Positions 16,844-24,740 of a DNA stretch of 46,364 nt are shown here, piece by piece. Position numbers and translations under genes: made by a program. The stretch is from Reyranella sp. (GTDB taxonomy: Bacteria > Pseudomonadota > Alphaproteobacteria > Reyranellales > Reyranellaceae): assembly GCA_022844015.1 (NCBI GenBank), contig JALHMO010000029.1:1-46364 (forward strand), written 5' to 3'. Position 1 is the stretch's first letter. Each line of letters opens with the position of its first letter. Under the pieces are notes generated by a model. The model was not told the origin of the DNA and ran no database searches. It saw nothing but the letters and a program-made list of their open reading frames with translations.

Positions 16844-18349
16844 CTGCAAACGCTGAAGAACCTTCTGCTGATCCTGCTGTCGACCGTCGTCAGCATCGCC
16901 ATCGCCGAGGGCGTCGTCCGCTGGCTCGACGGCTATGAGATGCTCGCGACGCCGCTCAGCGTGCCGACCGGCACCACGGCCGTCAGCGCGTCGCTGATCG
17001 ACGACATCCCGGCGGCACCGGGCGTCGACAAGGCGTGGTTCAAGAGCGAGCCGCCGCCGCTGCCGAACCGCGGCCAGGTTCCCGAGGAGTGGCGCAAGCT
17101 CTACCGCCAGATCGAGGACAACCCGGTGGGCGGGATGGACTTCCGCGCGCCCGACGCCTTCCGCGCCTGGAACGCCCGGTTCGCCGGCGATCCGTGCAAG
17201 CACCGGCACCTCCATCACGCACCCGGGCAGCTCTATCTCTACGACCCGCCCGACGATTCGGCCCGGCCGCCCTACCGGTTCCTGCCCAACGCGACGATGC
17301 CGCACGGGCTGGTGACCAACCAGATCGGCTGGCGCGGCGCGCCGATCGAGGAACCGCGCGGCGACAGGACGATCCGAATCGTCTTCGTCGGCGCCTCGAC
17401 CACCCTCGACATGCCGCACCTCCCCTTCTCGTGGCCCGAATATGCCGGCAACTGGCTCAACGTCTGGGCGAAGGCCAAGGGTCTGCCGGTCCGCTTCGAG
17501 GTGCTCAACGCCGGCCGCGAGAGCATCGTGTCGACCGATACCGCCGAGATCGTCCGGACGGAGGTGATGGCGCTGCGTCCCGACCTCGTCGTCTACTTCG
17601 AGGGCGGCAATCAGTTCCGTCTCGACTCGGTTACCGCCGATCGCCCGCCGCCGTCGGCGCCCCGTCCGACTCAGGCGGAGGCTCCGGCGACCTGGCTGCA
17701 GGCTGGCGCGCGCTATTCGGCGCTGCTCGGCCGTATCCAGGCGGCAATCGGCGCTGCCGCGCAGGCGAACGACGAAGGCAAGGAGTGGCCCAAGCCGGGC
17801 TACAAGCTCGTCTGGCCGCATGGACTCGACGAGCAGAATCCCGATCCAAGCTACCCTGCGCTGCCGGTCAACCTGAACGTCATCCTGCACGACCTCGACG
17901 ACATTCGCCTGGCCGTCGCCATGGTCGGCGGCGAGTTCGCCGTCGCCTCGTTCCCCTGGATGGTCCGGGACGGCCTGATGCTCGACCCGGTGCGGCACAA
18001 GTACATCATCCAGCAGCTCAACGTCGCCAACTACCCGTACCGCTATCGCGACCTGGAACGGCTGGCAAAATTCCAGAATCGCGTGCTCGCGAACTACGCG
18101 AGGTCGCACGGTGCCTACTTCGTCGACATCGCCGCCCAGACGCCGCTCGAGCCCGACCTGTTCGTCGACGCCGTGCACACCAACTATGCCGGCGGAAAGC
18201 TGCGCGGCTGGATCACCTTCAACCTGCTCCTGCCGATCGTCGAGAAGAACCTCGCCGACGGCAAATGGCCCCGACCCTGGCCCAAGGACGTGCCGCAGAC
18301 CCTGCCCACCTTCACGACGCGCCAGGTCACCTTCACCTGCGGCCAGTAG
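16844..18349 (+). CDS. SGNH-hydrolase-like membrane protein, probable CTG start
   Basis: The first ATG in this frame (16940) gives 469 aa, but the frame is open back to the previous gene's stop. The codons from 16844 encode 'QTLKNLLLILLSTVVSIAIAEGVVRWLDGYEM', a membrane anchor matching the first SGNH paralogue ('LLL...FEALVRVFLDDG'). No ATG, GTG or TTG occurs in frame in that stretch; CTG 16844, 5 nt after GAGG, is the best start (501 aa). The domain has 'IRIVFVGASTTLDM' (GAST in place of GDS), 'VLNAGRES', 'YFEGGNQF' and 'FVDAVHTNYAGGK' with Asp and His. This suggests an SGNH-type enzyme working on envelope material. The family is clear; the substrate is unknown. Confidence 0.8.
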   Translation: MQTLKNLLLILLSTVVSIAIAEGVVRWLDGYEMLATPLSVPTGTTAVSASLIDDIPAAPGVDKAWFKSEPPPLPNRGQVPEEWRKLYRQIEDNPVGGMDFRAPDAFRAWNARFAGDPCKHRHLHHAPGQLYLYDPPDDSARPPYRFLPNATMPHGLVTNQIGWRGAPIEEPRGDRTIRIVFVGASTTLDMPHLPFSWPEYAGNWLNVWAKAKGLPVRFEVLNAGRESIVSTDTAEIVRTEVMALRPDLVVYFEGGNQFRLDSVTADRPPPSAPRPTQAEAPATWLQAGARYSALLGRIQAAIGAAAQANDEGKEWPKPGYKLVWPHGLDEQNPDPSYPALPVNLNVILHDLDDIRLAVAMVGGEFAVASFPWMVRDGLMLDPVRHKYIIQQLNVANYPYRYRDLERLAKFQNRVLANYARSHGAYFVDIAAQTPLEPDLFVDAVHTNYAGGKLRGWITFNLLLPIVEKNLADGKWPRPWPKDVPQTLPTFTTRQVTFTCGQ

Positions 18350-18418
18350 GAATCCGTCTCGTCATCCTTGCCATAAACCGAACCACGTCATCCCGAGCGC
18401 AGCTGGCGCTCATCCCTT

Positions 18419-18513
18419 GTCATCCTGAGCGTAGCGAAGGATCTCGCCTCCCGGAGTCGCGAGACGCACTTGTGGCAAACGGCGATGAGATCCTTCGCTA
18501 CGCTCAGGATGAC
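18419..18513. repeat. Inverted repeat, family D, copy 1
   Basis: Exact 27-bp arms at 18419-18445 and 18487-18513, core 'cctgagcgtagcgaaggat' and its complement, are separated by 41 nt. It lies between the SGNH gene and the EmrA-like gene, which converge, so it may act as a transcript end. A diverged copy is at 30906-30999. Confidence 0.85.
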
Positions 18514-18556
18514 AAAGCAGCGGCCTTCCGGGCTGCTCCATAGGCTGCCATGCACG

Positions 18557-19639
18557 CTACTTGTTCTGCTGCGCCATCGCCTCGCTGCTGCGGCCGAACA
18601 GGGCCTGGGAGACGTCGCTTATGCGGCGCTGCCGCTCGGTGTCGATCTTGACGGTGGCGGTCATGCCGGCGCGCAGCGGCGGCTCGCCGACATGGGGCAT
18701 CAGGCGCAGCTTGACCGGCAGGCGCTGCACCACCTTGACCCAGTTGCCGCTGGCGTTCTGTGGCGGCAACAGGGCGAACTCCGCGCCGGTCGCCGGGCTC
18801 AGGCTCTCGACGACCGCCTCCCACGTCGAATCGGGATAGGTGTCGAGCACCACGGTCGCCTTCTGGCCGACCCGCACGTGGGTGAGCTCGGTCTCCTTGA
18901 AGTTGGCCTCGATCCACGGCCGGCTGGTCACCACCAGCGCGAACAGCGGCGTCGCCGCCTTGACCTGCTCGCCCTGCTGGACCCGCAGGTTCACCACCAC
19001 GCCATCGACCGGCGCGCGCACCGTGGTGCGGGAGAGGTCGAGCGCAGCGCGCTCGCGTGCCGCCAGCTTGTCGCGCACCATGGCGTGCTCGTCGGCCGGC
19101 AGATTCGGATCGCCGTTCAGGGCGGTCAGCACGCGCTGCAGCTTTTCGCGCAGCGTCTTCACCCGATCGGCCGCGCCGCGCGCCTCGTTCAGGGATTCGT
19201 CGCGCTTGCTGGCCGATGTCACGCCCTTGGCCGCCAGTTCCTCCTGGCGTTGCCACTGGCGCTGAAAGTACGCAGCGCGTGCCTCCGACTCGGCGAGCTC
19301 GCTCACCGCCTCGCGCCACAGGCCGCGCAGGCTTTCGACGTGCGTGCGTGCCGCGTCGAGCTCGGCCTCGGCGCTGTCGAGCGCCAGACGGAAGGGTCGC
19401 GACTCGATCGTCATCAGGGTTTGACCGGCGCTCACAGCCGCGTGGTCGTGTACCGGCACCCGCCTCACCTGCCCGGCCACTTCCGGTGCGATCTGGACGA
19501 TGTGCGCCTTCACGTATGCATTGTCGGTGCCGATATAGCGCCCGCCCGACAGCCACCAGAATCCGCCGGCAACGACCGCGGCGACGGGCACCACGACGAG
19601 CAGTGCCAGGCGCGTCAATTTGACCGGCCGGCGGCTCAT
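18557..19639 (-). CDS. HlyD-family membrane-fusion protein (EmrA-like)
   Basis: A 360-aa periplasmic adaptor of a tripartite drug efflux pump. One N-terminal membrane helix ('LTRLALLVVVPVAAVVAGGFWWL') is followed by the EmrA signature 'RYIGTDNAYVKAHIVQIAPEVAGQVRRVPVHDHAAVSAGQTLMTIE'. Then come a long alpha-helical hairpin (about residues 80-195) and the second lipoyl half 'TTVRAPVDGVVVNLRVQQGEQV'. It overlaps the MarR gene by 4 nt (ATGA), so regulator and adaptor are co-transcribed. The matching EmrB-like permease is encoded divergently at 20129. Confidence 0.94.
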   Translation of the reverse strand: MSRRPVKLTRLALLVVVPVAAVVAGGFWWLSGGRYIGTDNAYVKAHIVQIAPEVAGQVRRVPVHDHAAVSAGQTLMTIESRPFRLALDSAEAELDAARTHVESLRGLWREAVSELAESEARAAYFQRQWQRQEELAAKGVTSASKRDESLNEARGAADRVKTLREKLQRVLTALNGDPNLPADEHAMVRDKLAARERAALDLSRTTVRAPVDGVVVNLRVQQGEQVKAATPLFALVVTSRPWIEANFKETELTHVRVGQKATVVLDTYPDSTWEAVVESLSPATGAEFALLPPQNASGNWVKVVQRLPVKLRLMPHVGEPPLRAGMTATVKIDTERQRRISDVSQALFGRSSEAMAQQNK

Positions 19640-20100
19640 GCCGCCGTCCCGGCGAGCGCCTGGAGCCGGCCTTTCACGCGGCCGGTCAGGTCGGTGAATT
19701 GCAGCCGCTCCGCGGGCGACAACGCCGACAGCGCGTCATCGACGGTGGCCACGGCCACCTGCCACATGTCGGCATGGGCGCGTCGCGCTTCCGCCGTGAG
19801 AAACAGGCGATTGATCCGGCGATCGACCTGATCGGCGCGGCGCTCGACCCATCCCGCCCGCTCCATGCGGTCGATCATGCGGCCGGCGCTGGCACGATCG
19901 ATCTCCAGCATGCTGGCCAGCTCGGTCTGGCTGGCGCCGGGCCGCCGGTAGAGGCGGGTCAGGACGAGCCACTGGGCGCGCGTCAGGCCGATGTCGCGAA
20001 CCCGGCGATCGAAAACCGTGCGCATCAGGCGGGCCACATCGGACACCATGTAGCCGATATAGCCGTCGTTCTCTGGCCCTATCGGGCTCTGGTCCAACAT
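19636..20100 (-). CDS. MarR-family transcriptional regulator
   Basis: A 154-aa winged-helix regulator. The recognition helix and wing are seen in 'GASQTELASMLEIDRASAGRMIDRMERAGWVERRADQVDRRINRLFLT'. It probably represses the divergent efflux genes and is released by the pump's substrates, as EmrR/MprA does. ATG 20100 was chosen. A longer frame to 20217 would run 89 nt into the opposite-strand emrB gene and adds a non-conserved tail. The 28-nt space to emrB carries inverted repeats that may be its operator. Confidence 0.9.
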   Translation of the reverse strand: MLDQSPIGPENDGYIGYMVSDVARLMRTVFDRRVRDIGLTRAQWLVLTRLYRRPGASQTELASMLEIDRASAGRMIDRMERAGWVERRADQVDRRINRLFLTAEARRAHADMWQVAVATVDDALSALSPAERLQFTDLTGRVKGRLQALAGTAA

Positions 20101-20123
20101 TGTTGCATAGGCTACAATAGCCT
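20095..20123. promoter_or_regulatory. Candidate MarR operator between marR and emrB
   Basis: AGGCTA (20109-20114) and TAGCCT (20118-20123) form an inverted repeat around CAA, next to CAACA-T-TGTTG overlapping the marR start codon. The whole divergent gap is only 28 nt, so both promoters must overlap these repeats or lie partly inside the genes. Binding by the neighbouring regulator is inference. Confidence 0.5.
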
Positions 20124-20128
20124 CGGCT

Positions 20129-21670
20129 ATGAGTTCAAGTGCTACCGCCGAGATTTCGGCCCCCGTCGACCCGGCCGAAGGCTTCTCGCTCGGCCGCCGG
20201 GTGCTCATCCTGGTCATGGTGGTGCTGGGCTCGACGCTCTATGCCACCACCCTCCTGATCGCCTCGACGCTGCTGCCGCAAATGCAGGGCACCATGTCGG
20301 CGACCCAGGACGAGATCGCCTGGGCGATGACCTTCAACATCCTCGCCACCGCCGTGATGACGCCGATGACGGGCTGGCTGGCGGCTCGCTTCGGCCGGCG
20401 CGAGACCATGACCTGGGCGGTCTTCGCCTTCACCTTCACCACGCTGATGTGCGGCCTCGCCGATTCGCTCGAGACGCTGATCCTGTGGCGAGTGCTGCAG
20501 GGCGGGCTGGGCGCCCCGGTCATCCCGCTGTCGCAGACCATCCTGCTCGACACCTTCCCCAAGCGCCTGCAGGGCCTGGTGACCTCGATCTTCGGCATGG
20601 CGGTCGTGATCGGCCCGGTGATCGGACCGACCGTGGGCGGCTTGCTGTCGGAGCTCTACGGCTGGCGTTGGGCCTTCTACATGGTCGTGCCGGTAGGCGT
20701 CCTGTCGTTCATCGGACTGCGCCTCACCCTGCCGCGCGACCGGCCGACCGGGCGGATATCGCTCGACTGGACGGGATTCCTGTCGCTCTCGATCGCCATC
20801 TCCGGCGTCCAGCTCGTGCTGTCGCGCGGCCAGCGTCTCGACTGGTTCGACTCGGGCGAGATCATCATCGAGACCTTCGTCGCTGCGATCGCCTTCTGGG
20901 TGTTCGTGACGCACAGCCTCACGGCGCCGCGGCCCTTCCTGAACCTGCGCCTGCTGCTCGATCGCAACTATGCCCTCGGTCTCGTGCTGGTGCTGATCTA
21001 CGGCATGCTGAACTTCACGCCCATGGTGCTGCTGCCGCCGCTGTTGCAGCAGCACGCCGGCTATCCCGACTCGCTGATCGGCGAGATCATCGCCGCGCGC
21101 GGCGTCGGCGCCACCATCGGCTTCTTCCTGGCCATCTTCGTCGGCCGCATGGATCCGCGGGTCGGCCTGATCGGCGGCTTCGCCCTGCAGATCGTCTCCG
21201 GCCTGTGGCTGATGGCCATCGACCTCAACGTCGACGCCGCCACGCTGATGGCCAACAGCCTGGTGCAGGGCATCGCCATCGGCGTGATCTGGGTGCCGCT
21301 GACCCTGGCCACCTTCTCCACCACCAGCTCGGCCAACCTTGCCGAAGGCACGGCCGTGTACCACCTGCTGCGCAACATCGGCTCGAGCTTCTTCATCTCG
21401 ATCTGCGTCGCCGAGATCGTGCGCGCCACCAGCGCCAACTACAGCCGCCTGGTCGAGACGCTCAATCCCTTCAACCGCAGCCTGGCGCTGCCCTGGGTCA
21501 CCGGCGCGTGGGACCACGAGACGCTGACCGGCCTCGCCAAGCTCTCCAAGGAGATCGGCCGGCAGGCCTCGATGCTGGGTTACATCAATGCCTTCGGCTT
21601 TTACACCTTGGCCTCGGCGCTTGCGATTCCGCTGATCCTGTTCGTCGGCCGGCGGGCGCGCCTGCGGTGA
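20129..21670 (+). CDS. MFS multidrug efflux permease (EmrB/QacA, DHA2 family)
   Basis: A 513-aa, 14-helix drug:proton antiporter of the inner membrane. Motif A 'GWLAARFGRRETMTWAVFAFT' and motif C 'GMAVVIGPVIGPTVGGLL' are typical of the DHA2 family, and 'LIASTLLPQMQGTMSATQDEIAWAMTFNILATAVMTPMTG' is the usual EmrB N-terminal half. It would pair with the EmrA-like adaptor at 18557-19639 and an outer-membrane TolC-like channel not found here. Adaptor and permease are on opposite strands, sharing one regulated intergenic space, unlike the usual emrAB order. Confidence 0.95.
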   Translation: MSSSATAEISAPVDPAEGFSLGRRVLILVMVVLGSTLYATTLLIASTLLPQMQGTMSATQDEIAWAMTFNILATAVMTPMTGWLAARFGRRETMTWAVFAFTFTTLMCGLADSLETLILWRVLQGGLGAPVIPLSQTILLDTFPKRLQGLVTSIFGMAVVIGPVIGPTVGGLLSELYGWRWAFYMVVPVGVLSFIGLRLTLPRDRPTGRISLDWTGFLSLSIAISGVQLVLSRGQRLDWFDSGEIIIETFVAAIAFWVFVTHSLTAPRPFLNLRLLLDRNYALGLVLVLIYGMLNFTPMVLLPPLLQQHAGYPDSLIGEIIAARGVGATIGFFLAIFVGRMDPRVGLIGGFALQIVSGLWLMAIDLNVDAATLMANSLVQGIAIGVIWVPLTLATFSTTSSANLAEGTAVYHLLRNIGSSFFISICVAEIVRATSANYSRLVETLNPFNRSLALPWVTGAWDHETLTGLAKLSKEIGRQASMLGYINAFGFYTLASALAIPLILFVGRRARLR

Positions 21671-21685
21671 CTCTTCTCCGCCTAT

Positions 21686-21716
21686 GAAGATCGGGGCGGG
21701 TACCGCCCCGATCTTC
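21686..21716. terminator. Strong hairpin after emrB
   Basis: GAAGATCGGGGCGG (21686-21699) pairs exactly with CCGCCCCGATCTTC (21703-21716) around a GTA loop, 15 nt after the emrB stop. The 14-bp stem suits termination, but the following bases are not T-rich. Confidence 0.6.
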
Positions 21717-21805
21717 CCAGCATCGTGGTGCGCGCCGGCGCGCTGGGCGTCTCCCCAAGCTTCGCTTGGCGAGGTGTTGACGTCTTACGCCGACAAGGGG
21801 TCATG

Positions 21806-21886
21806 GCTGGGAGCGCGCCACTCCGATGGCGCTCATGGGACGTGCAATAAACAAGAAGAGCGCCATCGGAGTGGCGCGCTCCCAGC
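21806..21886. repeat. Inverted repeat, family C, copy 1
   Basis: Exact 29-bp arms at 21806-21834 and 21858-21886, containing 'gctgggagcgcgccactcc', are separated by 23 nt. A second copy with one arm mismatch is at 36094-36174, and the flanking 'ggggtcat' is shared. The copies stand in intergenic space upstream of the SDR gene and downstream of an ABC permease. The 304-nt gap 21671-21974 holds this repeat and the preceding hairpin; nothing else is recognised. Confidence 0.85.
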
Positions 21887-21974
21887 GCATGAATCGCGCT
21901 CTATTGAACGGCCTCAGGGCTGCTCTAGCATCGAGCAACGCAACGATCGCGCCGCGGCGCCTCCTCTGGAGATC

Positions 21975-22814
21975 ATGGGCATGGAATTTTCCGGCAAGAC
22001 AGCCATCGTTACCGGCGCCGCCTCCGGCATCGGCCTCGCCATCGCCACGGCACTGGCTGAAGCCGGCGCCAACGTGGTGCTGGCCGACATCGAGAAGGAC
22101 GCGGTGGAACAGGCGGCGCACCGTCTGTCCGGCACCAACAAGCAGGTACTGCCGGTCAGGATCGACGTCACCCGGGAGCAGTCGGTGATCGACGCGCTGA
22201 TCGAAGCCGAGCGCCGCTTCGGCAAGCTCCACATCGCCTGCAACAATGCCGGCATCCCGATGCACGGCACCCGGCTGGTCGACGTGCCGGTGGCCGATTG
22301 GGAATTCATCCTGGGCGTCAATGTCTGGGGCGTCATCCACGGCATCCGCCACTTCGTGCCGGCGATCCTGAAGCACGGCGAGGCCGGGCACGTCGTCAAC
22401 ACCGCCTCCGTTGCCGCCACCCAGAACCGTCGCGGCACCAACCAGGGCCCCTACTCGATGAGCAAGTACGCGGTGCTGTCGCTGTCGGAAGCGCTGGAGC
22501 ACGAGCTCGAAGGGACCAATGTCGGCGTGACCGCGCTGTGCCCGGGCCCGATCGCCACCAACCTGGCGCAAGGCGCGCGCCATCGCCCCGATCACCTGGG
22601 CGGCCCGGAGACGCGTCCTGGTGCGGAGGCGGTCATGGCGGAGCGCCTGGCGCGGACCGGCATCGACCCCAAGCTGGTCGGCGAGCGGGTGATCGATGCG
22701 ATCCGCAACAAGACCTTCTACGCCTTCGTCAGCGCCGTGCCGGTCGACACGATCAAGGCGCGGCACCGCCGCATCGAGGCAGCGCTCGAGACAAGATGGG
22801 CGACGCCGTACTAG
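21975..22814 (+). CDS. Short-chain dehydrogenase/reductase
   Basis: A 279-aa classical SDR. It has the NAD(P)-binding 'TGAASGIGLAIA' (residues 13-24), 'NNAGIPM' and the catalytic 'YSMSK', followed by 'CPGPIATNL'. 'VVLADIEKD' after the second strand, with an acidic residue, favours NAD+. ATG 21975 lies 3 nt after GGAG; ATG 21981 is spaced better and would remove two residues. The last residues run to within 9 nt of the reverse-transcriptase stop on the other strand, where base composition changes sharply. Substrate unknown. Confidence 0.92.
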   Translation: MGMEFSGKTAIVTGAASGIGLAIATALAEAGANVVLADIEKDAVEQAAHRLSGTNKQVLPVRIDVTREQSVIDALIEAERRFGKLHIACNNAGIPMHGTRLVDVPVADWEFILGVNVWGVIHGIRHFVPAILKHGEAGHVVNTASVAATQNRRGTNQGPYSMSKYAVLSLSEALEHELEGTNVGVTALCPGPIATNLAQGARHRPDHLGGPETRPGAEAVMAERLARTGIDPKLVGERVIDAIRNKTFYAFVSAVPVDTIKARHRRIEAALETRWATPY

Positions 22815-22823
22815 CGCGAGGAT

Positions 22824-24353
22824 TCACATGGTGGCTTGTTGATGGCAGACATCTTGGAGCGTTGGAAGAACTATCGAAAGATTTTCGAGGAGTTCAAGCG
22901 CTGCTCGGCGCCTGCATCTTTCGGCCACCGCACGTTCTAGCTCTTGATCCACTCGCGCTCTCACTAATTCGCGATGTCGTTGCAATTGTCGACTTATTGA
23001 ATGTCCTTGTGTTCCGAACTTCTTTGCCGCTCGTGTCACATATGTCCAGAAGGTCCACTTTCGATAGTCGTGGCCCGCTTCTCCAAAGTCCTCGACACGA
23101 CCGAACCGCGAGATCAAAGCTTCATAGTCAAAGCCAGCCTTTAGCTCCTCAACGCCCTTGTTTGGGTATCGCCGGGCTTCCACACGCGCCGCGCGCCTCG
23201 CTGCCAGAGTGACCTTACGGTAAAGGCCTGAAAGGGTGGCATCGCGGATATAGACACGCGTTCCATTGTATCGAAATCCTAAATATTCAAGTCCATTTCG
23301 GCCTTGTGTGCCCTCGATCAGGCGGCAAGACTGCGCGTGAGCGGTCCGTTCAAAAACGAAGAGCGAAGACTTCTCAGTCTTTATTTGCAGCTTGTCACCA
23401 TGACGCCGAATCTCCTCCTGCACCTTAGCCAAGAGCTGAGTTCCCGCTGCCTCGTCACCACGCACCACTATCAAGATATCATCAGAGTACCGGTGATACG
23501 CCCCTCCAAGTTCTAAAGCCCAGCGATGAACGACGGTGTCGAACTCCAGCAAGTAGGCGTTCGCCAGCAGGTCAGAAATCGGCGCACCCTGCGGGATGCC
23601 AAAGCACTTTCTGTTCTTCCTGATGATGCTCGGCAAGCTACCATGTCCTGCAATGCTTTCTCGAAACTCGCTGCCGGTGCAAAGTTGCACTGGCACCGCT
23701 TGGTAGGGCGTCAAGAAACCCTTCTTTAGGGTGCCCGAACGGGTCTTCCCCTTGATCCCAAAGTGTCCGAGGCGTTCGTACGCCTCTTTCTTATCAACGA
23801 CTGAATACGCTGTAATTGCCTTGAAGACTTGATAGTGGTCCGAGGGTAACCGCTCGCAGCCTAAGAGAGTACTCCATCTGCCCTTTAGCAGGGCATGATC
23901 GAGAGATTCGAAGAACCCGCTGATATCCAGCGCAAGCACACAGCAATCGCCAAGCTGCGCTATTCCCTGAATAGCATCTCGCGCAAACTCTATATTGCAC
24001 TTGCCTTTCCCGGTTTCTGGATCAGGGATCTTTCGGTACGCCAATACACACGCAGAAAGTCCTCGCCGAGCTAGCTCGACCTCATATCGCTCGGAGAGCA
24101 AATGGCGATAATAAGAGAAGATGTACGCATCGCGCCTTGCCGCGTATCGAATTGGTCGCTCTTTCACCTTTCCCTTGTGATACTTGGCGGCGAATCGATT
24201 CCATCGCTGAGTGTACAGCATGAAGGGATAGAAAGCATGGAGGGCGACACGCGCCGGATCTCTCGCCAAAGCCTCTGCTTCTGACGGCGCTATAGGGGAA
24301 TCGAAATGCGGATAGCGCTTCAGATCCCCACGTGCAATTGACCAATCACCCAT
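22824..24353 (-). CDS. Defence-type reverse transcriptase (probable DRT2/UG2-like)
   Basis: A 509-aa RNA-directed DNA polymerase. Motif A is 'LDISGFFESLDH' (142-153, Asp143), motif B 'GIPQGAPISDLLANAYL' (252-268), motif C 'YSDD' (289-292), and a motif D/E region follows through 'TEKSSLFVF' and 'LEYLGFRY'. The N-terminal block 'PHFDSPI...RPIRYAARRDAYIFSYYRHLLSERYEVELARRGLSACVLAYRKI' precedes the fingers. A basic C-terminal extension (about 370-500) lacks a maturase or HNH domain. No Cas1, retron msr/msd, DGR repeats or group II intron domains are visible. This fits the UG/DRT antiviral class, DRT2 being my best match from memory; DRT9 or DRT10 are alternatives. The gene is AT-richer than its surroundings and has a structured leader. 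Confidence 0.9.
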   Translation of the reverse strand: MGDWSIARGDLKRYPHFDSPIAPSEAEALARDPARVALHAFYPFMLYTQRWNRFAAKYHKGKVKERPIRYAARRDAYIFSYYRHLLSERYEVELARRGLSACVLAYRKIPDPETGKGKCNIEFARDAIQGIAQLGDCCVLALDISGFFESLDHALLKGRWSTLLGCERLPSDHYQVFKAITAYSVVDKKEAYERLGHFGIKGKTRSGTLKKGFLTPYQAVPVQLCTGSEFRESIAGHGSLPSIIRKNRKCFGIPQGAPISDLLANAYLLEFDTVVHRWALELGGAYHRYSDDILIVVRGDEAAGTQLLAKVQEEIRRHGDKLQIKTEKSSLFVFERTAHAQSCRLIEGTQGRNGLEYLGFRYNGTRVYIRDATLSGLYRKVTLAARRAARVEARRYPNKGVEELKAGFDYEALISRFGRVEDFGEAGHDYRKWTFWTYVTRAAKKFGTQGHSISRQLQRHRELVRARVDQELERAVAERCRRRAALELLENLSIVLPTLQDVCHQQATM

Positions 24354-24369
24354 TCGCGTCCCATCGCGA

Positions 24370-24740
24370 AAGGGGGCGAAAGCTACCGTGCTGCGTACGG
24401 TCGTTGCTTCCGCCCCACACTGTTGGTCGCGAGCCGCGTGAGAGGCTCTGGCCGCAGCCTAAACTTCGACCTCGTAGTCTACATTGTCGTAGGAGCGCGC
24501 CGACTTGTCGTTCGCGTGTCCTTGGCTCTGGCGACCTGAAGCGGAGATCACTATGGACCTGACGTTCATCCAGGCGTCATTCGCACTTGACAGTTTCAAC
24601 CTAACACTCCTGCCTCTCAGGGTTGAGCCATCAGGCCGGATCGAGCGAGCCGAGCCCGCACCCCATGCAAAGTCGTTCCGAGGTGCGTCTTTTTCAAGGC
24701 ACCCATATGTGGATAACTTAGTCGTCGTGCGCACTAGATT
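24370..24740 (-). ncRNA. Candidate structured RNA upstream of the reverse transcriptase
   Basis: The 566 nt between the RT start (24353) and the deacetylase stop (24920) contain no recognisable conserved gene. Read in the RT sense, an 11-bp stem (24406-24416 with 24373-24383, one G-U pair) encloses a 5-bp inner stem (24397-24401 with 24385-24389), ending about 20 nt before the RT ATG. Smaller stems further 5' are CCTG/CAGG around CTCA-ACCC-TGAG (about 24606-24635) and GGTGC/GCACC (about 24681-24702). DRT2, DRT9 and DRT10 are known to use an RNA encoded just upstream of the RT as template or partner. The boundaries given are approximate, and a 91-codon open frame (24734 down to 24459, GTG start) overlaps it. 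No promoter was identified with confidence. Confidence 0.45.
24708..24716 (+). promoter_or_regulatory. Single consensus DnaA-box-like 9-mer
   Basis: TGTGGATAA (reverse complement TTATCCACA) matches the DnaA box consensus exactly, near the 5' part of the RT leader. There is only one; no cluster or AT-rich unwinding region is seen, so an origin is not supported. Confidence 0.25.

Noticed and set aside
15815..18178. 787-codon reverse-strand open frame
   Set aside because: Antisense to both SGNH genes; no motif.
18419..18513. CRISPR array
   Set aside because: Repeats are a single inverted pair per locus, not regularly spaced direct repeats.
24708..24716. Replication origin around the DnaA box
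   Set aside because: A single box with no cluster, AT-rich region or dnaA/dnaN/parAB neighbours.
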